From NCBI GenBank assembly GCA_934120315.1, contig CAKOTX010000008.1:1-58562 (forward strand): DNA of 58,562 bases. The letters run 5' to 3'. Under the pieces are notes generated by a model. That model was not told the DNA's origin. It saw only the letters and a program-made list of their open reading frames with translations, and searched no databases. The position numbers and the translations under genes were made by a program. The stretch comes from an uncultured Clostridia bacterium (lineage in GTDB: Bacteria > Bacillota > Clostridia > TANB77 > CAG-508). Shown one piece after another: positions 47,550-56,922 of the stretch (position 1 is the first letter of the stretch; every line of letters starts with the position of its first letter).

Positions 47550-50156
47550 ATGCTACAATTAAAAGGAATAACCAAAAATTATTTATCAGGAGATAATGAA
47601 GTAAAAGCATTAAAAGGAATAGATTTAGAATTTAGAGAAAGTGAATTTGTTTCAATATTAGGTCAGAGTGGATGTGGGAAAACAACACTATTAAATATTA
47701 TTGGAGGGCTAGACAGATATACTTCTGGAGACTTAGTTATAAATGGAAAGTCAACAAAAGAATTTAAAGACAAAGATTGGGATACATATAGAAATCATTC
47801 AGTAGGATTTGTATTTCAAAGTTACAATTTAATTCCACATCAAACTGTATTGGCTAATGTTGAATTAGCTCTTACAATATCAGGAGTAGGAAAAGAAGAG
47901 AGAAGAAAAAGAGCAATTGATGCATTAACAAAAGTTGGGTTAGGTGACCAGATTAACAAAAAGCCAAATCAAATGTCTGGTGGACAAATGCAAAGAGTTG
48001 CAATAGCAAGAGCATTGGTAAATGATCCAGATATATTATTAGCAGATGAACCAACAGGAGCACTTGATTCTACAACATCTGTACAAGTAATGGAAATTTT
48101 AAAAGAAATTTCAAAAGATAGATTGATAATAATGGTAACACATAATCCAGAATTAGCAGAAAAATATTCTTCTAGAATAATTAAGCTATTAGATGGAAAA
48201 GTAACAGATGATTCTAATCCATATACCGCAAGCAAAAAAGACTTAGACAGAGCAAGAACTAAAAAAGAAAAAACAGGAAAAGCATCAATGAAATTTACAA
48301 CAGCAGTTCATTTAAGTTTAAATAATTTGATGACTAAAAAAGGAAGAACATTTTTAACATCATTTGCTGGTTCAATAGGAATAATAGGAATTGCATTGAT
48401 TTTGTCATTATCAAATGGAATGCAATCATATATAAATAAAGTGGAAGAAGATACATTATCATCATACCCAATCACTATTCAGGAATCATCAATAGATATG
48501 TCAAGCATGATGGAATCTATGATGGGAAAAGATGATGGAGAAGAGCATGAAAATGATAAAATATATTCACGAGCAATTATGGGAGATATGCTAGAAACAC
48601 TATCAAGCAAAGTTCAAACTAACAATTTGAAAGAATTCAAAAGTTTTTTAGAAAGTGGAGATAGTGACATAAAAGACTATATAAATGCAATTCAATATGG
48701 ATATAATTTAGATTTGAATATTTATAAAACTAAGGATGATGGCAGTGTTTATCAAGTAAATCCAAGTTCAGTACTTGAAAAAATAGGATTTGGAGATATG
48801 GTAAAAGCACAAGAACAATCTAGTTCAATAATGTCGACAGGAGCAATGATGAGTGAGACTGATGTGTGGTCAGAAATGCTTGATAATCAGGAATTATTAG
48901 AATCACAATATGATGTTGTTACAGGAAATTGGCCACAAAACTATAATGAAGTTGTTTTGATTGCAGATAAAAATAACGAAGTAAGTGATTATACTTTATA
49001 TTCTTTAGGAATTAAAGATGTTTCAGTACTTGGAAATGCAATGGATAAATTGAAAAATGGAGAAAAGATTGAAACAAATGATGATAAAAATAGTTATGCA
49101 TATGATGAAATATTAAATTATAAATTTAAAGTATTGTTAAATACAGATTATTATAAAAAAGTGGGAAATGTATGGCAAGATATGTCAAAAGATGAACAAT
49201 ATATGAAAGAATTAGTAAATAATGCAGAAGAGATAAAAATAGTCGGAGTTATTAAGCCAAATGAGAATACAGTAGCATCATCTTCAGCAGGATTGATTGG
49301 ATATAACAAAGAATTAAAAGAATATGTAATAAATAAAGTAAATGATGCTGAAATTGTTAAAGAACAAAAGGCTAATCCTGAAATAAATGTATTTACAGGA
49401 ATAAAATTTCCTGAAAATACAAATGCAACATTTGATTATACACAATTATCAGATGAGCAAAGAGCTTATATGGCTACACTTTCAGAAGCGGAACTTGCAC
49501 AATTGATGCAAACATATTCAAATAATTCATCAGCAACTTATGAAAATAATTTGAGCAAATTAGGAGTTGTGGATTTAGATAATCCAGCATCAATAAATTT
49601 GTATCCTAAAGATTTTGCTTCAAAAGACAAAATTGCAGATATTATAACAGATTATAATAATAAACAAACAGAACAAGGAAAAGAAGAAAATGTCATAAAT
49701 TATACAGATTTAGTTGGAATTATGATGAGTTCTGTTTCAACTATAATTAATGTAATTAGTTATGTGTTAATTGCATTTGTTGGAATTTCTTTGGTGGTTT
49801 CATCAATAATGATAGGGATTATAACATATATTTCAGTACTTGAAAGAACAAAAGAAATTGGAATTTTACGTAGTATAGGAGCTTCTAAAAAAGATGTTTC
49901 AAGAGTGTTTAATGCCGAAACATTGCTTGTTGGTTTAGTTGCAGGCTTACTAGGAATTGGTGTAACATTATTATTAGATATACCAATTAATATTGTTATA
50001 AAAAATCTAGTTGGAATTTCCGGAATTGCCAAACTTCCATGGGTTGGAGGAATTATATTAGTGGCAATTAGTGTAGGATTAACAATGATTGCAGGATTGA
50101 TTCCAGCAAGATTTGCAGCAAAAAGAGATCCAGTTGAAGCATTAAGAACAGAATAA
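47550..50156 (+). CDS. MacB-type ABC transporter, ATPase and permease in one chain
   Basis: About 868 aa. ATPase domain at 1-225: GQSGCGKTTLLNIIGG (Walker A), MSGGQMQRVAIARALVNDPDILLADEPTGALD (signature and Walker B, in two pieces), THNPE. Then MTKKGRTFLTSFAGSIGIIGIALIL (first span, about 275), a large extracytoplasmic domain of about 400 residues, and the FtsX-like three-span end (about 735-855) with ERTKEIGILRSIGASKKDVSRVFNAE. MacB-like proteins are mechanotransmission exporters of peptides, antibiotics or lipids. AGGAG seven bases before ATG 47550 sets the start. No periplasmic partner is needed in Gram-positives. Confidence 0.9.
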   Translation: MLQLKGITKNYLSGDNEVKALKGIDLEFRESEFVSILGQSGCGKTTLLNIIGGLDRYTSGDLVINGKSTKEFKDKDWDTYRNHSVGFVFQSYNLIPHQTVLANVELALTISGVGKEERRKRAIDALTKVGLGDQINKKPNQMSGGQMQRVAIARALVNDPDILLADEPTGALDSTTSVQVMEILKEISKDRLIIMVTHNPELAEKYSSRIIKLLDGKVTDDSNPYTASKKDLDRARTKKEKTGKASMKFTTAVHLSLNNLMTKKGRTFLTSFAGSIGIIGIALILSLSNGMQSYINKVEEDTLSSYPITIQESSIDMSSMMESMMGKDDGEEHENDKIYSRAIMGDMLETLSSKVQTNNLKEFKSFLESGDSDIKDYINAIQYGYNLDLNIYKTKDDGSVYQVNPSSVLEKIGFGDMVKAQEQSSSIMSTGAMMSETDVWSEMLDNQELLESQYDVVTGNWPQNYNEVVLIADKNNEVSDYTLYSLGIKDVSVLGNAMDKLKNGEKIETNDDKNSYAYDEILNYKFKVLLNTDYYKKVGNVWQDMSKDEQYMKELVNNAEEIKIVGVIKPNENTVASSSAGLIGYNKELKEYVINKVNDAEIVKEQKANPEINVFTGIKFPENTNATFDYTQLSDEQRAYMATLSEAELAQLMQTYSNNSSATYENNLSKLGVVDLDNPASINLYPKDFASKDKIADIITDYNNKQTEQGKEENVINYTDLVGIMMSSVSTIINVISYVLIAFVGISLVVSSIMIGIITYISVLERTKEIGILRSIGASKKDVSRVFNAETLLVGLVAGLLGIGVTLLLDIPINIVIKNLVGISGIAKLPWVGGIILVAISVGLTMIAGLIPARFAAKRDPVEALRTE

Positions 50157-50172
50157 TAAGAAACTAATAGAT

Positions 50173-50220
50173 AAAAAACACACAGAAATTACTTTTTAGT
50201 AATAAACTGTGTGTTTTATT
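50173..50220. terminator. Bidirectional terminator between the ABC transporter and small membrane protein genes
   Basis: AAAACACACAG (50175-50185) and CTGTGTGTTTT (50207-50217), perfect 11-pair stem with T runs on both strands. An inner ATTACT/AGTAAT stem extends it. Confidence 0.85.
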
Positions 50221-50240
50221 TACAAGATTATGGCTTGAAC

Positions 50241-50438
50241 TTACTTTTTAATAAATTTTATAATTATTGTAGGTATTGCTACGATAATTAATGCTAAGAT
50301 AATTGCTTTAACGATTATTGATAAAACTTTAGATACTAGTAATACACCCAATAACCAAATTGTAAAATCAAAAGCTACAACAATTACTGCAAGTATAAGT
50401 AAAAAGATTAATATAGCGACCAAGCATCCTGTAATCAT
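50241..50438 (-). CDS. Small two-span membrane protein
   Basis: 65 aa, almost wholly hydrophobic: a first span within ITGCLVAILIFLLILAVIVV, a second around LLVSKVLSIIVKAIILALI and a Lys-rich end (IIKFIKK). AGGAGG (50453-50448 region) precedes the ATG. It has its own promoter and a palindrome at the transcription start. The function is unknown; a stress-response or toxin-like membrane peptide is conceivable but not shown. Confidence 0.75.
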   Translation of the reverse strand: MITGCLVAILIFLLILAVIVVAFDFTIWLLGVLLVSKVLSIIVKAIILALIIVAIPTIIIKFIKK

Positions 50439-50474
50439 AATGTCTTCCTCCTAAAGTTTCAGGTTGAATAAAAA

Positions 50475-50486
50475 TTACGAACGTAA
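50475..50486. promoter_or_regulatory. Palindrome at the start of the small membrane protein transcript
   Basis: TTACGAACGTAA: arms TTACG and CGTAA, two-base centre. Located just downstream of the -10 of the minus-strand promoter. Confidence 0.45.
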
Positions 50487-50488
50487 AT

Positions 50489-50517
50489 ATTATATTACAA
50501 ATTGGAAATAAAAACAA
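50489..50517 (-). promoter_or_regulatory. Promoter of the small membrane protein gene
   Basis: Minus strand: TTGTTT (50517-50512), 17 nt, TATAAT (50494-50489). Confidence 0.65.
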
Positions 50518-50575
50518 GCTAAGAATGTGAAAAAATTCATATTTCGTTCACAATCATTTAATATAATATAATTGC

Positions 50576-50604
50576 TTGAAAAAAATATATAATTATGATA
50601 TATT
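50576..50604 (+). promoter_or_regulatory. Promoter of the dehydratase/activase gene
   Basis: TTGAAA (50576-50581), 17 nt, TATATT (50599-50604). Confidence 0.55.
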
Positions 50605-50638
50605 AACGAAGAATTGGAAAATGTTTAAGGAAAATTTT

Positions 50639-50667
50639 GCGAAAAAAAGGACCGACCCTAAATTCGC
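50639..50667. repeat. GGACCGACCC dispersed repeat, copy 3
   Basis: GCGAAAAAAAGGACCGACCC, then TAAATTCGC. The ends GCGAA and TTCGC are inverted copies, so this unit could form a hairpin. Tandem with copy 4. Confidence 0.75.
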
Positions 50668-50670
50668 GAT

Positions 50671-50700
50671 GCGAAAAAAAGGACCGACCCCAAATTAGCA
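50671..50700. repeat. GGACCGACCC dispersed repeat, copy 4
   Basis: GCGAAAAAAAGGACCGACCC, then CAAATTAGCA. The same sequence as copy 2 (35652). The pair of copies 3 and 4 is bracketed by AATTTTGC (50633-50640) and GCAAAAATT (50702-50710), an imperfect inverted repeat. Confidence 0.75.
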
Positions 50701-50731
50701 TGCAAAAATTCCCGTAGGAGGGACAATATAT

Positions 50732-53700
50732 ATGAGTAATAAAGTAGTACATATAGGAATGGACGTAGGTTCAACAACAGTAAAAATTGCAGTAATGGAT
50801 GAAAATTTGAAGGAGATTTATACTTCTTATGAGAGACATTATTCAGACACTAAAAATACTGTTTGCAAAGTATTAGAAGAATTAGTAGAAAGATATAAAG
50901 ATAAAGAATTTACAATAGCATTAACAGGTTCAGGTGCAATGAGTACAGCTAGATTTTTGGATGTACCTTTTATCCAAGAAGTAGTTGCTTGTAAAAGAGC
51001 AGTAGAAAAATACATACCACAAACTGATGTCGTGATTGAACTTGGTGGAGAAGATGCTAAAATAATTTATTTTGGAAAGTCAATAGAACAACGTATGAAT
51101 GGAACTTGTGCTGGTGGAACAGGTGCATTTTTAGACCAAATGGCATCATTATTAAATACAGATACAGCAGGACTAAATGAATTAGCTAAAGGATATCAAA
51201 CAATTTATCCAATAGCTTCAAGATGTGGTGTTTTTGCTAAAACTGATGTGCAACCATTGTTAAATGAAGGTGCAGCAAAAGAAGATATTGCTGTATCTAT
51301 TTTACAAGCAGTTGTAAATCAAACAATTTCAGGGTTAGCTTGTGGAAGACCAATTAGAGGAAATGTAGCATTTTTAGGTGGACCACTTACATATTTACCT
51401 GAATTAAGAAAGAGATTTGTAGAAACATTACATTTAACTCCTGAGCAAACTATTGTGCCAGAAGAAGCACATTTATTAGTTGCTAAAGGTGCATGTTTAG
51501 ATGCTAAAGACATGACACCAATTAGTGTGGAAAAATTGAAGAGTAAAATACAAGTATTAAGACAATCTCATGATACAACTTCACAACCTTTAAAACCACT
51601 ATTTACAACAAATGCAGAGTATGAAGAATTTAAAGCTAGACATGATAAAGATAAAGTAGAGAAAAAGCCTTTATCTGAGCATAAAGGAGATTGTTTCATA
51701 GGAATTGATGCTGGTTCAACAACTTCAAAATTAGTTGTAACAGATAGAGATGGGGCATTGTTATATTCAGCATATCAAGGCAATGGTGGAAAACCACTTG
51801 AAAGTATTATTGAGATGCTTAAAAAGCTATATTCTGTTATGCCAAAAGATGCAGTAATTCGTTATAGTGGTGTTACAGGATATGGAGAAAAATTAATACA
51901 AACAGCTTTAAATGTAGATTTAAATGAAATTGAAACAATAGCACATTACACAGCTGCAAAGAAATTTGAGCCAAAAGTAACAAGCATTGTAGATATTGGT
52001 GGACAAGATATGAAATATATCAAATTAAAAAATAATACAATTGATAATATCATGCTAAATGAAGCTTGTTCATCAGGTTGTGGGTCATTTATAGAAACAT
52101 TTGCTAAAAGCTTAAATTTAAGTATAGAAGAATTTGTAAAAGAAGCATTAGAAGCTCAAAATCCAGTAGACTTAGGTTCAAGATGCACAGTATTTATGAA
52201 TTCTAAAATAAAACAAGCACAAAAAGAAGGATATTCAGTAGGAGACATATCAGCAGGATTATCATATTCAGTAATAAAAAATGCAATTCAAAAAGTAATG
52301 AAAATAAGAGATGTAAAAAAATTAGGAAGCCATATTGTTGTACAAGGTGGAACTTTCTATAATGAAGCAGTCTTAAGAGCTTTTGAATTAATAGTTGGAA
52401 GAAATGTTATTAGACCAGATATTGCAGGACTTATGGGAGCTTATGGAATGGCATTATTAGCTTGTGAGCAATATGAAGCTAATATGGATATGGAATATCA
52501 TTCAACACTTGCAACAACAGAAGAAATTAACAAATTAAATATTAAAGTAACACATACAAGATGTAATGGATGTGAAAATCATTGTCAATTAACAATAAAT
52601 ATGTTTAGCAATGGAAAGAGACATATATCTGGAAATAGATGTGAAAAAGGAGAAGGAATAGTAAATTCACACAAAGATTTACCAAACCTTGTAAAATACA
52701 AATATGAAAGAATATTTGATTATACACCATTAGAAGAAAAAGATGCACCAAGAGGAACAATAGGAATTCCAAGAGTTTTAAATATGTATGAAGATTATCC
52801 TTTCTGGTTCACATTATTAACTAATTTAGGATTTAGAGTAATAATTTCTGAAAAAAGTACAAGAAAAATATATGAAAAAGGTATTGAATCAATGCCATCA
52901 GAATCAGTATGTTATCCAGCTAAATTATCACATGGACATGTTATTAGTTTAATTCAAAAAGGAATAAAAACTATATTTTATCCATGTATGCCATATTCAA
53001 GAAAAGAATATCAAGATGCAAACAATAGATATAATTGCCCAATTGTAATTTCATATTCAGAAGTTCTAAAAAATAATGTAGAAGAACTAAAATCTGATGA
53101 TATAAAATTTATGAATCCATTCTTACCATTTGAACCAAAACAATTGATGCAAAGAATGATGGAGTTGCCTGAATTTAAAGAATATAATTTCACAAAGAAA
53201 GAATTAAAGCAAGCAATAGCAAAAGCAGAAGCAGAGTATCAGAAATGTAGACAAGATATTCATAATAAAGGTAAAGAGACGATTGAATATATAGAGAAAA
53301 ACAATTTAAGAGGAATTGTTCTAGCAGGTAGACCATATCATATAGATCCTGAAATAAATCATGGAATTGATACATTAATTACAAGTTTAGGCATGTGTGT
53401 CTTAACAGAAGATAGTGTTGCTGATAAAACTTTACCAGAAAGACCACTTCGTGTTGTTGACCAATGGATGTTCCATTCAAGATTATATGCTGCAGCAGAT
53501 TTTGTTGGTAGACATGATAATCTAGAATTAGTACAAATAAATTCATTTGGATGTGGTGTGGATGCAGTAACTACAGACCAAGTAGAAGAAATATTAACAA
53601 GTTTTGGAAAAATGTATACATTAATTAAAATAGATGAAGTAAACAACTTAGGAGCTGTAAGAATTCGTTTACGTTCATTACTTGCAAGTATAAATAAACG

Positions 53701-55045
53701 TTTAAAAGAGAAAAAAGATCCTACAGCAAATGGAGAATATCAATTAAACAGAATTGCATTCACAGAAGAAATGAAAAAAGATTATACAATAATCTTTCCA
53801 CAAATGGCACCAATACATTTTGAGTTTTTAGAGCCAGTATTAAAAAGTGAAGGATATAATGCGGTATTATTAAGAGAATGTACACAACACACAATAGAAA
53901 CAGGATTAAAATATGTAAATAATGATGCATGTTATCCATCAATAATAACCACAGGGCAATTTATAGAAGCATTACAAAGCGGAAAATATGATGTAAATAA
54001 AACAGCGATAATAATGTCACAAACAGGTGGAGGCTGTAGAGCTACAAATTATATAGGATTTATAAGAAAAGCATTAAGAGACGCAGGATTTGAACAAGTT
54101 CCAGTAATTTCATTTAATGTTGTTGGAATGGAAAAAAATCCAGGATTTAAATTAACAATATCATTAGCAGAAAAGCTTTTAAAAGCAATGGTATTAGCAG
54201 ATTTATTGCAAAAAATGTTATACAAAAATAGAGCTTATGAGAAAAATAAAGGTGAGACAGATAAGTTGTTTGCAGAATGGATGGAAAAAGCTAAAAAGTT
54301 AGCTGTAAAAAGTAGTGCAAAAGAATTTTCAAAAGGAATTTCACAAATAGTAGAAGATTTTGAAAAAATTGAATGGGATACTAGTGTAGAAAAACCAAAA
54401 GTAGGAATTGTTGGAGAAATATTAATAAAATATCATCCATTTGGTAATAATTATGTTGCAAATTTATTAGAAAAGGAAGGTGCAGAAGTAATTCTTCCAG
54501 ACTTCTTAGGATTCTGCAAATTTATGGCAAGTAACAAAGTAATTTCTAATAGAATGTTAAAAAATGATAATAAAAAAGCAGCAATAAATGGAATTGCAAT
54601 AAAGTTGATAGATTTATTAGAAAAAGATGTAAGAAAAGCTCTAGCAAAATCTAAAAAAGGATATTTACCAACTTGTGATATTTGGCATTTAGCAGATAAT
54701 GTACAATCAGTATTATCAACAGGAAATCAAACAGGAGAAGGTTGGTTCTTAACAGCAGAAATGCTTGAATATATGGAAAATGGAATTCAAAATATAGTTT
54801 GTGTTCAACCATTTGCATGTTTACCAAATCATGTTGTTGGTAAAGGTGTAATAAAAACTATAAGAGATATGTATCCAGATGCTAATATTGTTCCAGTTGA
54901 TTATGATCCAGGAGCTAGTGAGGCAAACCAAACAAATAGAATAAAACTTCTTATGACAGTAGCAAAAGATAATTTGAAAATGAAGCAAAAAGAAAAGAAA
55001 GTGGCAGAAAAAGAAAACAAAACTAAAAAAGAAGTAAAAGTATAA
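50732..55045 (+). CDS. 2-hydroxyacyl-CoA dehydratase / activase multidomain protein
   Basis: 1437 aa. Two BadF/BcrA-type ASKHA activase domains: the first (about 1-265) with GMDVGSTTVKIAV, ELGGEDAKIIYF and GTCAGGTGAFLDQMA; the second (about 325-595) with GIDAGSTTSKLVV, DIGGQDMKYIKL and ACSSGCGSFIETFA. The Cys in these loops hold the bridging [4Fe-4S] cluster in characterised activases. Then a Cys region (HTRCNGCENHCQL, about 610) and HgdB/DUF2229-like dehydratase parts (about 650-1430, with MPSESVCYPAKLSHGH, FYPCMPY and SQTGGGCRATNYIGFIRKAL). Such proteins are widespread in anaerobes, but the substrate is unknown. GGAGG precedes the ATG. A Lys/Glu-rich tail ends it. Confidence 0.92.
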   Translation: MSNKVVHIGMDVGSTTVKIAVMDENLKEIYTSYERHYSDTKNTVCKVLEELVERYKDKEFTIALTGSGAMSTARFLDVPFIQEVVACKRAVEKYIPQTDVVIELGGEDAKIIYFGKSIEQRMNGTCAGGTGAFLDQMASLLNTDTAGLNELAKGYQTIYPIASRCGVFAKTDVQPLLNEGAAKEDIAVSILQAVVNQTISGLACGRPIRGNVAFLGGPLTYLPELRKRFVETLHLTPEQTIVPEEAHLLVAKGACLDAKDMTPISVEKLKSKIQVLRQSHDTTSQPLKPLFTTNAEYEEFKARHDKDKVEKKPLSEHKGDCFIGIDAGSTTSKLVVTDRDGALLYSAYQGNGGKPLESIIEMLKKLYSVMPKDAVIRYSGVTGYGEKLIQTALNVDLNEIETIAHYTAAKKFEPKVTSIVDIGGQDMKYIKLKNNTIDNIMLNEACSSGCGSFIETFAKSLNLSIEEFVKEALEAQNPVDLGSRCTVFMNSKIKQAQKEGYSVGDISAGLSYSVIKNAIQKVMKIRDVKKLGSHIVVQGGTFYNEAVLRAFELIVGRNVIRPDIAGLMGAYGMALLACEQYEANMDMEYHSTLATTEEINKLNIKVTHTRCNGCENHCQLTINMFSNGKRHISGNRCEKGEGIVNSHKDLPNLVKYKYERIFDYTPLEEKDAPRGTIGIPRVLNMYEDYPFWFTLLTNLGFRVIISEKSTRKIYEKGIESMPSESVCYPAKLSHGHVISLIQKGIKTIFYPCMPYSRKEYQDANNRYNCPIVISYSEVLKNNVEELKSDDIKFMNPFLPFEPKQLMQRMMELPEFKEYNFTKKELKQAIAKAEAEYQKCRQDIHNKGKETIEYIEKNNLRGIVLAGRPYHIDPEINHGIDTLITSLGMCVLTEDSVADKTLPERPLRVVDQWMFHSRLYAAADFVGRHDNLELVQINSFGCGVDAVTTDQVEEILTSFGKMYTLIKIDEVNNLGAVRIRLRSLLASINKRLKEKKDPTANGEYQLNRIAFTEEMKKDYTIIFPQMAPIHFEFLEPVLKSEGYNAVLLRECTQHTIETGLKYVNNDACYPSIITTGQFIEALQSGKYDVNKTAIIMSQTGGGCRATNYIGFIRKALRDAGFEQVPVISFNVVGMEKNPGFKLTISLAEKLLKAMVLADLLQKMLYKNRAYEKNKGETDKLFAEWMEKAKKLAVKSSAKEFSKGISQIVEDFEKIEWDTSVEKPKVGIVGEILIKYHPFGNNYVANLLEKEGAEVILPDFLGFCKFMASNKVISNRMLKNDNKKAAINGIAIKLIDLLEKDVRKALAKSKKGYLPTCDIWHLADNVQSVLSTGNQTGEGWFLTAEMLEYMENGIQNIVCVQPFACLPNHVVGKGVIKTIRDMYPDANIVPVDYDPGASEANQTNRIKLLMTVAKDNLKMKQKEKKVAEKENKTKKEVKV

Positions 55046-55052
55046 AATATAA

Positions 55053-55081
55053 TTGATATTTTAAATAAACTATGCTACAAT
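55053..55081 (+). promoter_or_regulatory. Promoter of the CmpB-like gene
   Basis: TTGATA (55053-55058), 17 nt, TACAAT (55076-55081). Confidence 0.65.
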
Positions 55082-55111
55082 AAAACTCGAAATTAAAAAG
55101 AGGAGTTTTAT

Positions 55112-55948
55112 ATGATACGAGAAATAGAAATATATATAATGCTATTTTTTATCTATTCATTGGCAGGATGGCTTGTAGAAATGATACCTGCAACGATAAG
55201 AGAAAAGAAATTTGTAGATAGAGGTTTCTTAGTTGGACCATATTGTCCAATATATGGTTGTGGTGTAATATTAATAACTTTATTGTTACAAAAATATGCT
55301 GATGATATAGTGGTAACTTTCTTTTTGTCTGTTATTATATGTGGTACTTTGGAATATTTAACAAGCTATCTTATGGAAAAAATATTTAAAGCAAGATGGT
55401 GGGATTATAGTAATAATAAATTCAATATTAATGGAAGAATCTGTTTAGAAACTTTAGTACCATTTGGAATAGGTGGAGTTTTAGTATTATTTGTATTTAA
55501 TCCATTTTTAGAAAAGATAATCAATTTAATTCCTGGCTTAGCTTTACATATTGTAACTGGAGTATTATGTGTTTTATTTTTAATAGATTGTATTGTTTCG
55601 TTTAAAATTATTTTAAATTTAAAAGAAATGACAAAAGAGTTAAAAGATAATACTGCAGAAATATCAGACAAAGTAAAAAAGATTATTTTAAATAAATTAG
55701 GACCATATAAGAGATTAGTTAATGCATTTCCAAGAGTAAAGGAAAATGTTAAGTTTTCAAAATGGGATGACATCAAAAAGAAAATTGAGGAATCTACAAG
55801 AGGAATAAAAGAAAAGATAGATAATTCAAAAGTAGAAATAGGTGAAATGATAGATAATTCTAAGAAAACATTGAAAAGAGCACAAAAATCAAATAGAATT
55901 ATGATAAAAAAAGTAAAAAGAACAATCAAAAAAAGAAAAAATAAATAA
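55112..55948 (+). CDS. CmpB-like (putative ABC-transporter type IV) membrane protein
   Basis: 278 aa. The PF06541-type membrane part covers residues 1-165: YIMLFFIYSLAGWLVEM, RGFLVGPYCPIYGCGVILI, CGTLEYLTSYLMEKIFKARWWDYS and GRICLETLVPFGIGGVLVLF. The Cys-containing GPYCPIYGCG motif is the family hallmark. The last ~110 residues are a charged coiled coil or cytosolic tail, rich in Lys and Glu (IEESTRGIKEKIDNSK), longer than in most members. Despite the family name there is no ABC partner nearby. Function unknown. Confidence 0.82.
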   Translation: MIREIEIYIMLFFIYSLAGWLVEMIPATIREKKFVDRGFLVGPYCPIYGCGVILITLLLQKYADDIVVTFFLSVIICGTLEYLTSYLMEKIFKARWWDYSNNKFNINGRICLETLVPFGIGGVLVLFVFNPFLEKIINLIPGLALHIVTGVLCVLFLIDCIVSFKIILNLKEMTKELKDNTAEISDKVKKIILNKLGPYKRLVNAFPRVKENVKFSKWDDIKKKIEESTRGIKEKIDNSKVEIGEMIDNSKKTLKRAQKSNRIMIKKVKRTIKKRKNK

Positions 55949-55952
55949 TAAG

Positions 55953-55984
55953 AAGCCGTATCAAATTTTTGATACGGCTTTTCT
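55953..55984. terminator. Terminator between the CmpB-like gene and dapA
   Basis: AAGCCGTATCAAA (55953-55965) and TTTGATACGGCTT (55968-55980), perfect 13-pair stem, T run on the plus strand; weaker on the minus strand. Confidence 0.85.
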
Positions 55985-55992
55985 TGGGATGA

Positions 55993-56865
55993 TTATGTAT
56001 TAAGTTGTTGCTTTAATTTCTTTTGCAAATCGTCAGAACATTTAACAAGAGGTAAACGCGGAATTCCAAAGTTAAATCCAATAATGTTAAGTGCTTCTTT
56101 AACTGGAATAGGATTAACGTCTGCAAACAGAGATTCGATAAGAGGAAAAGCTTCTAATTGATAATTACAAGCTTTTTCTGTTTCTTTCTCGAAAAAAGAG
56201 TTTGTAATTTTACAAGCAAGAGTAGGATTTACATTAGAAAGAACTGAAATTACACCTTTTCCACCTAAAGACAAAATAGGTACAATTTGATCATCATTTC
56301 CAGAGTAAATAGAAAAATCTTTTCCACAGAGTTTTGCTATTTTAGCTACCTGAGATATATTTCCACTTGCTTCTTTAATTCCGACAATATTATCAATTTT
56401 TGAAAGTTCAAAACAAGTTTCAGGTTGAATGTTCAAACCGGTTCTGCTAGGAACATTATACAAAATGATGGGCAAAGAAACGTAATTGGCGATAGCAGAG
56501 TAATGCTGAATTAATCCTTTTTGAGAAGTTTTGTTGTAATATGGTGTGACAATTAATAAACCATCAGCACCAAGTTCTTCTGCGATCATAGACATTTCGA
56601 TAGCTGAATTTGTATTATTCGAACCTGTTCCAACAATTACTGGAACTCTTCCAGCGGAAGCTTTTACTGCACATTTGATTGCAGTAATTTTTTCTTCTTT
56701 GGTCATTGTACTTGATTCTCCTGTGGTACCACAGACAACAAGTGCATTAACGCCTGAATTAATCTGAAAATTAATAAATTTTTCAAATTCGATTACATTA
56801 ACTCCATTTTCAGAGAAAGGAGTTGCAAGAGCTGTGGCTACGCCTTTAAAAATACATTTTTTCAT
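55993..56865 (-). CDS. dapA: 4-hydroxy-tetrahydrodipicolinate synthase
   Basis: Condenses pyruvate with aspartate semialdehyde, the first step of the lysine/diaminopimelate branch. About 290 aa. CGTTGESSTMT (Thr47-Thr48), LYNVPSRTG (Tyr136) and VGIKEASGN with the Schiff-base Lys164. The start at 56865 has GAAGGG eight bases upstream; an earlier in-frame ATG adds seven residues. It follows asd by 57 bases on the same strand, so both are one unit that supplies aspartate semialdehyde and then uses it. Confidence 0.96.
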   Translation of the reverse strand: MKKCIFKGVATALATPFSENGVNVIEFEKFINFQINSGVNALVVCGTTGESSTMTKEEKITAIKCAVKASAGRVPVIVGTGSNNTNSAIEMSMIAEELGADGLLIVTPYYNKTSQKGLIQHYSAIANYVSLPIILYNVPSRTGLNIQPETCFELSKIDNIVGIKEASGNISQVAKIAKLCGKDFSIYSGNDDQIVPILSLGGKGVISVLSNVNPTLACKITNSFFEKETEKACNYQLEAFPLIESLFADVNPIPVKEALNIIGFNFGIPRLPLVKCSDDLQKKLKQQLNT

Positions 56866-56922
56866 ACAAAATCCCTTCTTATACATATTTGATTTTCAAA
56901 GTGTAAAAATATTATATAGTGT

